Source: Polaromonas sp. JS666 (GTDB lineage: Bacteria > Pseudomonadota > Gammaproteobacteria > Burkholderiales > Burkholderiaceae_C). From it: a stretch of 64,000 nt of DNA. The notes below the pieces were generated by a model. The model was not told the origin of the DNA. It worked only from the letters and a program-made list of their open reading frames with translations, and did not search any database. Location of the stretch: NCBI RefSeq assembly GCF_900103405.1, contig NZ_FNHX01000013.1, forward strand, positions 1 to 64,000, written 5' to 3'. The translations under genes and the position numbers were made by a program. Positions 53,448-62,583 of the stretch are shown in pieces; within the stretch, counting starts at the first letter, position 1; every line of letters starts with the position of its first letter.

Positions 53448-55538
53448 ATGACCCATGGCCTGAACCCCGCCCAGCAAGAAGCCGTCAACTACCTGCATGG
53501 CCCTTGCCTGGTGCTGGCGGGAGCCGGCTCGGGCAAGACACGGGTGATCACGCACAAGATAGGCCAGCTGATCCAGTCGGGGCTCAAGCCCGAGCAGGTC
53601 GCCGCGATCACCTTCACCAACAAGGCCGCCGCCGAGATGCGCGAGCGGGCCAAGGCGCTGATCGGCAAAAGCGCCAAGGGCGTGCTGATCTGCACCTTCC
53701 ACGCGCTGGGCGTGCGCATGCTGCGCCAGGACGGCGAGGCGCTGGGCCTGAAGCCCCAGTTCTCCATCCTCGACAGCGACGACGTGACCAGCATCCTGAA
53801 GGATGCCGGCGGCAGCACTGACGCGGCCACCGCGCGGCAATGGCAGTGGACCATCAGCCTCTGGAAGAACATGGGCCTGAATGCGGCCCAGGCCATGGCG
53901 CAGGCCAATGGCGACGAGGAGCGCGCCATCGCGCGCGTGATGGCGCACTATGAAGAGCGCCTGACCGCCTACCAGAGCGTGGACTTCGACGACCTGGTGG
54001 GCCTGCCGCTCAAGCTGCTGCGCGAGCATGACAGCGTGCGCAGCAAATGGCAGGAATCCCTGGGCCATGTGCTGGTCGACGAATACCAGGACACCAACGC
54101 CACGCAGTACGAGATGCTCAAGCTGCTGGTAGGCGCGCGCGGCCGCTTCACGGCCGTGGGCGACGACGACCAGTCGATCTACGGCTGGCGCGGCGCCACG
54201 CTGGACAACCTGCGCAAGCTGCCGCAGGACTACCCCAACCTCAGGGTGGTCAAGCTCGAGCAGAACTACCGCTCGACCAGCGCCATCCTGCGCGCGGCCA
54301 ACAATGTGATCGGCCCCAACCCCAAGCTCTTCCCGAAGACGCTGTTCAGCGAGCTCGGCGAGGGCGAGCCGGTGCGCGTGGTCGACTGCGACAGCGAGGA
54401 GCACGAGGCCGAGCGCGTGGTGGCGCGCATCCAGAGCCTGCGCGCCGAAGGCAGCCTGCAGGCCGAGGGCGGGCAGTACAAGGAGTGGAAGGATTTTTGC
54501 GTGCTGTACCGCGCCAACCACCTCGCCAAGCCTTTTGAAAAAGCCTTTCGCCGCGCCAACATTCCCTACAAAGTTTCAGGCGGGCAAAGCTTTTTCGACC
54601 GCGCGGAGATCAAGGACCTGTGCTGCTGGATGCGGCTTCTGGTCAACAACAACGACGACCCGGCATTCATGCGCGCGGTGACCACGCCCAAGCGCGGAAT
54701 CGGCCACACCACGCTGGGCGCGCTGGGCACTTTCGCGAGCCAGACCAAACAAAGCCTGTTCGAGGCGCTGTTCAGCAACTCGCTGGGCTCGGTGCTGCCG
54801 GCCAAGGCGGTGGGCTCGCTGCACGAGTTCGGCCGCTACCTCAACGACCTCGAGTACCGCGCCAAGCGCACCGTCGGCGCCGAGGACGCGCGCGCCTTCC
54901 TGAACGACTGGCTCAAGGAAATCGATTACGAGAAGCACCTCTACGACGGCGAGGACAGCGAAAAGCTCGCGGCCGCGCGCTGGACCAATGTGATGGATTT
55001 CTGCGACTGGGTGGCCCAGCGCTGCGGCGGGCAGATCGAGGACGCCTCGGGCGCGGTGGTGGCCGCCGAGACCAAGACCATGCTGGAGGTGGTGCAGACG
55101 ATTGCGCTGCTCTCCACCATCAGCGAACGCGAGGGCGACCAGAACGTGGTGACGCTGTCCACTCTGCATGCCGCCAAGGGCCTGGAGTGGCCGCATGTGG
55201 TGCTGGCCGGGGTGAACGAGGGCCTGCTGCCCTTCAAGCTCGAAGAGGACGACGGCAGCAACACCGACGACATCGCCCTGCGCCTGCAGGAAGAGCGCCG
55301 CCTGATGTATGTGGGCATCACGCGCGCGCAGCGCACGCTGGCCGTGAACTGGCTGCGCAAGCGCAAGAAGGGCCGCGACATGATTCCCGGCGCGCCCAGC
55401 CGCTTCATCGCCGAGATGGCGCTGGACAAGGCCACCGTGAGGGAAGACCCGCGCGAAAAGCTCAAGGCCCTGCGCGCGGAATTCGCGAAAAAGTCCGCCG
55501 AGGGGATTGCCGCGGCGGCGGCGGCAGAAAGCCGCTAG
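53448..55538 (+). CDS. rep: ATP-dependent DNA helicase Rep
   Basis: A 696-residue UvrD/Rep superfamily 1 helicase unwinding DNA 3' to 5' at replication forks. Motifs in order: LAGAGSGKTRVITHK (Walker A), ITFTNKAAAEM (Ia), VDEYQDTNATQYEML (II), DDDQSIYGWRGA (III), KLEQNYRSTSAILR (IV), VTLSTLHAAKGLEWPHV (V), RRLMYVGITRAQ (VI). Its length and end (basic tail) fit Rep rather than UvrD or PcrA. About 180 nt separate it from the IclR stop. Confidence 0.93.
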   Translation: MTHGLNPAQQEAVNYLHGPCLVLAGAGSGKTRVITHKIGQLIQSGLKPEQVAAITFTNKAAAEMRERAKALIGKSAKGVLICTFHALGVRMLRQDGEALGLKPQFSILDSDDVTSILKDAGGSTDAATARQWQWTISLWKNMGLNAAQAMAQANGDEERAIARVMAHYEERLTAYQSVDFDDLVGLPLKLLREHDSVRSKWQESLGHVLVDEYQDTNATQYEMLKLLVGARGRFTAVGDDDQSIYGWRGATLDNLRKLPQDYPNLRVVKLEQNYRSTSAILRAANNVIGPNPKLFPKTLFSELGEGEPVRVVDCDSEEHEAERVVARIQSLRAEGSLQAEGGQYKEWKDFCVLYRANHLAKPFEKAFRRANIPYKVSGGQSFFDRAEIKDLCCWMRLLVNNNDDPAFMRAVTTPKRGIGHTTLGALGTFASQTKQSLFEALFSNSLGSVLPAKAVGSLHEFGRYLNDLEYRAKRTVGAEDARAFLNDWLKEIDYEKHLYDGEDSEKLAAARWTNVMDFCDWVAQRCGGQIEDASGAVVAAETKTMLEVVQTIALLSTISEREGDQNVVTLSTLHAAKGLEWPHVVLAGVNEGLLPFKLEEDDGSNTDDIALRLQEERRLMYVGITRAQRTLAVNWLRKRKKGRDMIPGAPSRFIAEMALDKATVREDPREKLKALRAEFAKKSAEGIAAAAAAESR

Positions 55539-55545
55539 CGCGGGC

Positions 55546-56364
55546 TTATAGCCCCAGCCATTTGCCCAGGTCCATCAGCTTCGCCTGGTCATACTCGGTG
55601 AACCCCTGCACGGTGAGTGCGTCCAGTCGCTTCCTGCCGTCGGCGGACTGATCCAGTCCCACAAAGTAGGCGCTCAGCTGGGCGCGTTCCGCTTCAGTCA
55701 GCTTGCCGCTGGCGATCAGGTGCTTGATGGGCACGGGTTTGCTGGTGGCCAGCACCTTGCCGCCCTTGGCCTGCCAGTCTTTGACCACCGCGCGCGAGGC
55801 GGTAACTCCCGAAGCCACCATGCCGTGCTCCACCATAAAGGGCACGGCGTCCTGCAGTTTCACGTACACGGTTTCCAGCGGTTGCGGCCCGAACGCGTCA
55901 CGCAAGGCGGCGCGCATGATCACCGAGGTGATGGAGTCTTCACCGGGCGCGCCTATCTTGAGGCCCTTCAGGTCGCTGATGGACTTGAGCGGGGAATCGC
56001 TGCGCACCATGAAAGAGGCGCTGTATTCGGTGAAGCCCTTGGTCACCGCGATGAGGCGGTAGCCGTTTTTGGACATCGCCCGGATGGAATGGTGGGCCGG
56101 GTGCACATAGGCGATGTCGTAACGCTGCTCGGCCAGGCCGGCCGCGAGCTCCTTGTAGTCTGTTACTGGCTGTATCTTGACGGGCCGCTTGAGCAGCTTG
56201 CCCAGATCGTCGGACAGCTCGCGAAAACGGTCGACGGTAGCGCCCGGGTTGACCCCGTAAGTCACGCCTTCGTTCACTGCGAACACCAGCGGCGCCCCCT
56301 GAGCGCAGGCTTGACCGGCCAGCAAAGCCAGCATCAGCGCACTTATATATTGACGGATTTTCAT
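55546..56364 (-). CDS. PhnD-like phosphonate/phosphite-type substrate-binding protein
   Basis: A 272-residue periplasmic binding protein of the PhnD/TauA-like family with signal peptide (MKIRQYISALMLALLAGQACAQ) and a TVDRFRELSDDLGKLLKRPV...YDIAYVHPAH body. AGAGGTGA precedes ATG 56364. No phosphonate permease or ATPase is nearby, so it may be an orphan binding protein or serve a distant transporter; ligand unassigned. It converges on rep with a 7-nt gap. Confidence 0.85.
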   Translation of the reverse strand: MKIRQYISALMLALLAGQACAQGAPLVFAVNEGVTYGVNPGATVDRFRELSDDLGKLLKRPVKIQPVTDYKELAAGLAEQRYDIAYVHPAHHSIRAMSKNGYRLIAVTKGFTEYSASFMVRSDSPLKSISDLKGLKIGAPGEDSITSVIMRAALRDAFGPQPLETVYVKLQDAVPFMVEHGMVASGVTASRAVVKDWQAKGGKVLATSKPVPIKHLIASGKLTEAERAQLSAYFVGLDQSADGRKRLDALTVQGFTEYDQAKLMDLGKWLGL

Positions 56365-56635
56365 GGTGGTCACCTCTTTGGATAAATGGAAACAAATGTA
56401 GTATTACAGTTACAAATGGTTTCAACTCACGGGTTAACCTGCGTTGCGCGTCATAGAAGATGTATTCGTGAGATAGTTCGCAGGCCCCAGGGTTGGTGCG
56501 TTGCTTAAACCCCGCAACTTGCCGCCCCGAGTTTTCCCTCCCACCGCTGCACCGCAACCCCGGCCGCCCGACCTGGGCCTGTGCCGCGTTTCCTGCAGCC
56601 CCGTTCTGAACGCCCGAGCCGGCGTTCGCCTGTCC

Positions 56636-57133
56636 ATGATTTCGAAGACCTTCCGAATTGCCCTTTTGCTGATCGCGTCCTGCGCCACATCCACCGGCCT
56701 TATCGCCCAAACCAAGACCGATACCGCGTGTCCCGCGGCGGCAGACATGAAGGCCGCGCAGCTTTACGGCCTGTGGGCCGTGCGCTTTGACAACCCGCCC
56801 GCCGGCCTGCCGGCCCGCGCCACCATGCTGCTGGAGCGGCACGCGGAATTCGCCGAAAGCCTGGCCGGCATCGTGAGCCGTGACCTGGGCGCGGCCGCCG
56901 GCACCAAGGCCATTGCCGGCCATGCCGCCAAGGCCGCGCTGGCGGGCGACCTCGAGGGCGGCATGCTGCTGCTTGACGAGTCCTCCGACAACATCAGCAT
57001 CACCGGCACCTGGAACGGCGAGATGGTCGAGGGTTCCTGCGGCAAGGCCTTCAAGGGCAGCTGGAAAGACACCAGCAGCAGCGCGCCCGACAACGCGCCG
57101 GATGTGCCCTTCACGCTGACCCGGCTGCCCTGA
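56636..57133 (+). CDS. Exported hypothetical protein
   Basis: A 165-residue protein with an N-terminal signal (MISKTFRIALLLIASCATST). Mature part has two cysteines and beta-rich turns (LYGLWAVRFDNPPAG, ISITGTWNGEMVEGSCGKAF). I recognise no domain. It is divergent from the PhnD-like gene and precedes pldA by 41 nt. Confidence 0.65.
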   Translation: MISKTFRIALLLIASCATSTGLIAQTKTDTACPAAADMKAAQLYGLWAVRFDNPPAGLPARATMLLERHAEFAESLAGIVSRDLGAAAGTKAIAGHAAKAALAGDLEGGMLLLDESSDNISITGTWNGEMVEGSCGKAFKGSWKDTSSSAPDNAPDVPFTLTRLP

Positions 57134-57174
57134 GCCCGGTATCCTTTAGAACACCACCGGACCTACAGCCCCTC

Positions 57175-58368
57175 ATGCGACAGAAACTTTCCGCATTCGC
57201 CGCCCCCCTGCTTTGGGCCGGCCTCCTGGCGCTCACGAGCACCAGCATCGCGCAGGCGCAAACACCCTCCGCCGCGCGCTCCCCCCTGGGCTGGCAGGCC
57301 TGCCAGGCCCTGAAAGCCGACCCCGCCGCGCAACTGGCCTGCTTCCAGCAGTGGGCCGACGCGCAGACACCCGCCAACATGCCCGCGCCCAGCCTCACCA
57401 CGGCGCCGGCCAATCCGGCGACCGGCCAGCCGGCCACGCCGGTGCTGCTGCTGCCTTCGTTGAACACCGAGGCGCCCGACGGCAAGCCCATAGGCTGCAA
57501 GAACACCAAGTACTCCGAACTCTCTCGCTTCTGGGAGCTGCAGCGCGGCACCGACTGCGACACCTTCTCGCTGCGCGGCTACCGGCCGATCACGCTGGCG
57601 GTGTCGACCTCCGACAGCGTGAACATGCAGCCCTCCTCGCCTTCGCTGGGCCATACCGCGCTGACCGCGCAGCCCTATATGCGGACCGAGAACAAGATCC
57701 AGCTCTCGGTGCGCACCAAGATCGCCAAGGGCTTGTTCAAGAACGGCCCCGAGGACGACGACGACCACGACTCGCTGTGGTTCGGCTACACGCAGCAAAG
57801 TTACTGGCAGCTGTTCAACGGCAGCATTTCGCGGCCCTTCCGCACCACCGACCATGAGCCCGAGGTCCTTTACATCTACCCGCACCAGATCCCGCTGGCC
57901 GGCGGCTGGACCTACCGGCTCTCGGGCCTGGGGCTGGTGCACCAGTCCAACGGCCAGTCGCTGCCGCTGTCGCGCAGCTGGAACCGCGTCTACCTGATGG
58001 GCGCGGCCGAAAAAACGCTGGGCCAGGACTCGGGCCTGACCCTGCAGGGACGCATCTGGGACCGGCTCAAGGAGTCCTCCGGCAACGACGACAACCCCGG
58101 CATCGAAAACTACATAGGCCGCGCCGAAGTCACCGGCAGCTGGCAGGTCAACAAGGCCAACACCCTGGGTATCACGCTGCGGCATTCGCTGCGCAAGGAA
58201 GCCCGCGGTTCGGCGCGCCTTGACTGGATGATGGCGCCCGCCTCCTCGCCCAACTACACCGGCCTGCGCTACCACGTGCAGCTCTTCAGCGGCTATGGCG
58301 ACAGCCTGGTCGACTACAACCGTAAGCGCACCGTCCTGAGCGTGGGCCTGAGCCTGGTCGACTGGTAG
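57175..58368 (+). CDS. pldA: Outer-membrane phospholipase A (OMPLA)
   Basis: A 397-residue outer-membrane lipase with a signal peptide (about 1-28), a longer-than-usual N-terminal periplasmic segment and the OMPLA barrel. Catalytic His256 and Ser258 are in HQSNGQ and Asn270 fits the triad position (14 residues after the histidine, as in E. coli His142/Asn156). It ends LSVGLSLVDW with a terminal aromatic residue. It hydrolyses outer-membrane phospholipids on membrane stress. Confidence 0.93.
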   Translation: MRQKLSAFAAPLLWAGLLALTSTSIAQAQTPSAARSPLGWQACQALKADPAAQLACFQQWADAQTPANMPAPSLTTAPANPATGQPATPVLLLPSLNTEAPDGKPIGCKNTKYSELSRFWELQRGTDCDTFSLRGYRPITLAVSTSDSVNMQPSSPSLGHTALTAQPYMRTENKIQLSVRTKIAKGLFKNGPEDDDDHDSLWFGYTQQSYWQLFNGSISRPFRTTDHEPEVLYIYPHQIPLAGGWTYRLSGLGLVHQSNGQSLPLSRSWNRVYLMGAAEKTLGQDSGLTLQGRIWDRLKESSGNDDNPGIENYIGRAEVTGSWQVNKANTLGITLRHSLRKEARGSARLDWMMAPASSPNYTGLRYHVQLFSGYGDSLVDYNRKRTVLSVGLSLVDW

Positions 58369-58467
58369 CCGCGGCGCTTTTGTCGGCGCTTGGGTGGCGG
58401 TTTTGCCAGCACGCGGACGGCGTGCCGGCTGATACACAGAAGCGCGGGCCGGCCCCAAGCTGGGCCC

Positions 58468-59784
58468 ATGACCGAGCCCACCACCTTTACCCTGGCCTGC
58501 ATCGTGGCCGGCGCGCTGCTGATCGCGATGACGCTGGGCGGCTCCTTCATCGCGCGCCTGCCGCTGAGCGCCGCCATGCTCTACCTCGGCGTGGGCGTGG
58601 CCGTCAGCCCTGTGGGGCTGGGGCTGCTCAAGCTCGACGCGATGAAGAACACCGTGCTGCTGGAGCGCCTCACGGAGGTGGCCGTGCTGGTCTCGCTGTT
58701 CACCTGCGGCATGAAGCTGGAGTTCCGCTTCAAGGACCGCCGCTGGCGCGTGCCGGTGCAACTGGCGACGGTCTCCATGCTGCTCACGGTGGCGGCGGTC
58801 GCCGCGCTGGGCGTCTATGCCCTGGACCTGCCGCTGGGCGCGGCCGTGCTGCTGGGCGCCATCCTCGCGCCCACCGATCCGGTGCTGGCCTCCGACGTGC
58901 AAGTGGCCAACCCTGGCGACCGCGACCGCCTGCGCTTCGGCCTCACGGGTGAAGGCGGGCTCAACGACGGCACGGCCTTTCCCTTGGTCATGCTCGGACT
59001 GGGCTTGCTGGGCCTGCACGAACTCGGCGAAGGCGGCTGGCGCTGGTGGGCCGTCGACGTGCTGTGGGCGGTGGCCGGCGGCCTGGCGCTGGGCTGGCTG
59101 CTGGGCACGCTGGTGGGCCGCCTCATTCTTTACCTGCGCATGCGGCACCGCGAGGCGCTGGGCTCGGACGAGTTCATCGCGCTGGGGCTGATAGGGCTGA
59201 CCTACGGCCTGGCGCTGCTGAGCCACACCTACGGATTTCTCGCGGTGTTCGCGGCCGGGCTGGCGCTGCGCCGCATCGACGAGCCCCATGTGCGCCCGCA
59301 GGTGCAGGCGGCCGATCCCGGCGAGGCCCTGAGCCCCGCGGAACAGGAAGCCTCGGGCGCCGAGGCGCCGGCCCACATGATGCGCGCGGTGGAGCGCTTC
59401 AACAGCCAGCTGGAAAGCTTTGCCGAAGTCGCCATCGTGCTGGCGGTGGGCGTGCTGGTGGCAACGACACGCTTTCGCGCCGAGGTGTTGTGGTTCATCC
59501 CGCTGCTGTTCCTGGTGGTGCGGCCCGCAGCGGTTTACATCGGCCTGCTGGGCACGCCGGTCAAGGGCGCGCAGCGCCGGCTCATGGGCTGGTTCGGCAT
59601 ACGCGGCATAGGCTCGCTGTATTACCTGCTCTACGCCATCAACCACGACATCGAGCGCACGCTGGCCCAGCAACTGCTGTCCATCACGCTGGCCGTCATC
59701 GTGGCCTCGGTGGTCGCGCACGGCGTTTCGGTCACGCCGCTGATGAAGCGCTATGAGGCGCGCAAGGCAAGCCGGCGGCGCTGA
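58468..59784 (+). CDS. CPA1-family cation:proton antiporter (NhaP-type)
   Basis: A 438-residue inner-membrane antiporter with about twelve segments. APTDPVLASDVQV and GEGGLNDGTAFPLVM are the CPA1 transport-site motifs carrying the key aspartates. A short charged loop near 275-300 separates the halves. Exchanges Na+ or K+ for H+. ATG 58468 chosen; 99 nt after pldA, same direction. Confidence 0.9.
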   Translation: MTEPTTFTLACIVAGALLIAMTLGGSFIARLPLSAAMLYLGVGVAVSPVGLGLLKLDAMKNTVLLERLTEVAVLVSLFTCGMKLEFRFKDRRWRVPVQLATVSMLLTVAAVAALGVYALDLPLGAAVLLGAILAPTDPVLASDVQVANPGDRDRLRFGLTGEGGLNDGTAFPLVMLGLGLLGLHELGEGGWRWWAVDVLWAVAGGLALGWLLGTLVGRLILYLRMRHREALGSDEFIALGLIGLTYGLALLSHTYGFLAVFAAGLALRRIDEPHVRPQVQAADPGEALSPAEQEASGAEAPAHMMRAVERFNSQLESFAEVAIVLAVGVLVATTRFRAEVLWFIPLLFLVVRPAAVYIGLLGTPVKGAQRRLMGWFGIRGIGSLYYLLYAINHDIERTLAQQLLSITLAVIVASVVAHGVSVTPLMKRYEARKASRRR

Positions 59785-59848
59785 GAGCCTCCCACAGGCT
59801 TGACGGCCTCGGGCCGCGGAGAAAAGACCCGGCATTCCGTATGTCGAT

Positions 59849-59867
59849 GATATTGATAACCATTCTC
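59849..59867 (+). promoter_or_regulatory. Fur box upstream of the imelysin operon
   Basis: GATATTGATAACCATTCTC matches the 19-bp Fur consensus GATAATGATAATCATTATC at 16 of 19 positions. A -10-like TATAAT is at 59873-59878 and the ATG is at 59915. Iron-bound Fur at this site would block the promoter, so the operon should be switched on by iron limitation. Confidence 0.85.
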
Positions 59868-59914
59868 ATTTGTATAATCCTGGTTTTGCCCTTCACAAAA
59901 TCCCAGGAGCCGCC

Positions 59915-61111
59915 ATGACATCCGTGCTGAAACCCGTTGTTCTTGCCACCCTGCTCGCCCTGCTGGCGGCGCCCGCCATGGCCCAGCCCGCAGCCCCCGC
60001 GAACAGCACCGTGGCGGCGTCGCCGGCCGCGACGGCTCCCGCCGTGGCCAAGCACTATGCCCAGCTGGTGCTGGCCAGCTATGAAGACACCCTGGCCGGC
60101 GCGCTCACGCTGCAAAAAGCCGTGCAGTCTTTCACCGCCGCACCTTCCGACGAGGGCCTCAAGGCCGCGCGCAAGGCCTGGCTGGACGCGCGCGAGTTTT
60201 ACGGCCAGACCGAGGCTTTCCGCTTTTACGGCGGCCCGATCGACGACAAAAACGGCCCCGAGGGCCGCATCAACGCCTGGCCCATGGACGAGTCCTATGT
60301 CGACTACGTGAAAGACGCGCCCAACGCCGGCATCATCAACAAGCGCAAGACCGCCATCGGCAAAAAGCAGCTGGCCAGCCTCAACGAGCGCAACGGCGAG
60401 GAGAACATCGCCACCGGCTGGCATGCCATCGAATTTTTGCTGTGGGGCCAGGACCTGAGCACCACGGGCCCGGGCAACCGCTCGTTTGAAGACTTCGTGG
60501 ACGGCAAAAAACCCAATGCCGACCGCCGCCGCCAGTACCTGCAGGTGGTGACCGAGCTGCTGGTCGACGACTTGCGCGGCCTCACCAAGGCCTGGGCGCC
60601 CACGGCGACGTCCTACCGCGCGAAGTTCGAGCGCGGCGGCATGGAGTCGGTGCGCAAGATGTTTGTCGGCCTGGGCTCGCTCTCGCGCGGCGAACTTGCG
60701 GGCGAGCGCCTGGAGGTCGCGCTGGCCAGCCAGGACCAGGAAGACGAGCATTCGTGCTTCTCCGACAACACGCACCGCGACGTGGTGGCCAACGCCAAGG
60801 GCATACAAAACGTGTGGCTGGGCCAGTACAAACGCGCCGACGGCAGCACGCTCAGCGGCGCCTCGCTGCGCGAGCTGGTGGCTGCCAAAAACCCGGCGCT
60901 GGCGGACCGCACCACACAGCAGATCGCCGCCTCGGTCGCAGCGGCCGAAGGCATACAGGCGCCGTTTGACCGCGAGATCGTCGGCGCCAAGGACGCGCCC
61001 GGCCGCCTGCGCGTGCAAAAAACCATCGACAGCCTGGTGCAGCAAAGCAAGGACCTGGTCGAGGCGGCCAACGCGGCCGGCATCACCAAGCTGACTTTGG
61101 TCAAACCTTAA
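59915..61111 (+). CDS. Imelysin-family (M75-like) exported protein
   Basis: This 398-residue protein has a signal peptide (MTSVLKPVVLATLLALLAAP...MAQ) and the imelysin GxHxxE motif as GWHAIEFLLWG (His170, Glu173). Imelysins are periplasmic or outer-membrane iron-related proteins (related to EfeO and IrpA); proteolytic activity is not established. CAGGAG precedes the ATG. First gene behind the Fur box and immediately before the di-haem enzyme. Confidence 0.9.
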   Translation: MTSVLKPVVLATLLALLAAPAMAQPAAPANSTVAASPAATAPAVAKHYAQLVLASYEDTLAGALTLQKAVQSFTAAPSDEGLKAARKAWLDAREFYGQTEAFRFYGGPIDDKNGPEGRINAWPMDESYVDYVKDAPNAGIINKRKTAIGKKQLASLNERNGEENIATGWHAIEFLLWGQDLSTTGPGNRSFEDFVDGKKPNADRRRQYLQVVTELLVDDLRGLTKAWAPTATSYRAKFERGGMESVRKMFVGLGSLSRGELAGERLEVALASQDQEDEHSCFSDNTHRDVVANAKGIQNVWLGQYKRADGSTLSGASLRELVAAKNPALADRTTQQIAASVAAAEGIQAPFDREIVGAKDAPGRLRVQKTIDSLVQQSKDLVEAANAAGITKLTLVKP

Positions 61112-62578
61112 GTGTTGCGCGGCGCTTCCCCCCACTTGGCCACGCGCCGCCTGCGCGCGGGTCTCGCCTGGCTGGCCGTGGCGGGCCTCGCGGGCCTGGC
61201 CCTCTGGACCCATGCGGGAGTCGCGCAAGACAGCGCTACGCCCGATGACGAAAAAACCGGCGGCGAGACCACCGTGTTCGCCACCGGCCAGAACGCGTTT
61301 TCCTTCCCGCTGGCCAATCTGCCCGATGAGGAGCGCACGCGCTTTGTCATCGGCAATTCCTTTTTCAGGCGCAACTGGGTGCAGGCGCCGTCCTCGACCA
61401 CCGCGCGCGACGGCCTGGGCCCGCACTTCATCGCGCGCTCCTGCGGCGGCTGCCATGTGCAGGACGGCCGCGGCGCGCCGCCCGATTTCACGCGCGGGCT
61501 GTCCGAGCAGCCGGTAGGCCTCTTGCTGCGCCTCTCGATTCCGGGCAAGGACGCGCATGGCGGTCCCCTGTCCGACCCGGTGTACGGCGACCAGTTTTCC
61601 AACTTCGCGGTCCAGGGCGTGATGCCCGAAGGGCAGATCTCGCTGCGCTACGAGACCGTGCGCGGCAAGTTCGCCGACGGCACGCCTTACCAGCTGCAAA
61701 AGCCGCGTTACGGTTTCAGCAAGCTCAACTACGGCCCCATGGCCAAAGACGTGATGCTGAGCCCGCGCATCGCGCCGCAGATGGCCGGCGTGGGCCTGCT
61801 CGAGGCGATCCCCGAAGCGGAAATCCTGCGCAATGCACGCGAGCAGGCGGCCCTGGGCGGGCCGGTGCGCGGCGCGGTCAACCAGGTGTGGGACGCGCCT
61901 TCGCAGCAAATGCGCGTGGGGCGTTTCGGTTGGAAGGCCAATGTCGCCACGCTCGCGCACCAGACCGGCGGCGCTTTCCTCGGCGACATGGGCATCACCT
62001 CGCCGCTGTTCCCCAAGGAAACCTGCACCGGCGCGCAAAAGGATTGCCTGGCCGCACCGCACGGCGCGCAGGGCAAGGCGCCCGAGATCGACGAGAAGAC
62101 TTTCAACGACGTAGTGTTCTACGAAAGCACGCTGGCGCCTGCCGCGCGGCGCAACCCGAAGGACGCCCAGGTGATGCAAGGCCAGAAGCTGTTTGCCCAG
62201 GCGCAATGCGCGGCCTGCCACCGGCCCAGCTATGTCACCGGCGACATCCCCTTCCCGCGCCTGGGCAGCAAGGCCGCGCAGGGCCAGACCATCTGGCCCT
62301 ATACCGACCTGCTGCTGCACGACATGGGCGAAGGCCTGGCCGACGGCCGTCCCGACTTTCTCGCCAACGGCCGCCAGTGGCGCACGCCGCCGCTGTGGGG
62401 CCTGGGCCTGGTGCCCGACGTCAACGGCCACAACCGGCTGCTGCACGACGGCCGCGCGCGCGGCGCGCTGGAAGCCGTGCTCTGGCATGACGGCGAAGCC
62501 AAGGCCAGCAAGGACAAGGTTTTGCAGATGACGGGGCAGGAGCGCGCCGCGCTGGTCAAATTCCTCGAATCGCTGTAA
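61112..62578 (+). CDS. Di-haem oxidoreductase-family c-type cytochrome
   Basis: A 488-residue exported cytochrome with two CxxCH haem c motifs: Cys111-Cys114-His115 (SCGGCHVQDG) and Cys366-Cys369-His370 (CAACHRPSY). The signal anchor is about 18-40. It is of the thiol/di-haem oxidoreductase family that commonly accompanies imelysins. Start GTG 61112 directly abuts the imelysin stop. It probably transfers electrons to iron or a peroxide-like substrate in the periplasm. Confidence 0.9.
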   Translation: MLRGASPHLATRRLRAGLAWLAVAGLAGLALWTHAGVAQDSATPDDEKTGGETTVFATGQNAFSFPLANLPDEERTRFVIGNSFFRRNWVQAPSSTTARDGLGPHFIARSCGGCHVQDGRGAPPDFTRGLSEQPVGLLLRLSIPGKDAHGGPLSDPVYGDQFSNFAVQGVMPEGQISLRYETVRGKFADGTPYQLQKPRYGFSKLNYGPMAKDVMLSPRIAPQMAGVGLLEAIPEAEILRNAREQAALGGPVRGAVNQVWDAPSQQMRVGRFGWKANVATLAHQTGGAFLGDMGITSPLFPKETCTGAQKDCLAAPHGAQGKAPEIDEKTFNDVVFYESTLAPAARRNPKDAQVMQGQKLFAQAQCAACHRPSYVTGDIPFPRLGSKAAQGQTIWPYTDLLLHDMGEGLADGRPDFLANGRQWRTPPLWGLGLVPDVNGHNRLLHDGRARGALEAVLWHDGEAKASKDKVLQMTGQERAALVKFLESL

Positions 62579-62583
62579 GTGCC

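Noticed and set aside
57163-59835. An 890-codon open frame opposite pldA and the antiporter
   Set aside because: Same reason: shadow of two motif-bearing genes.
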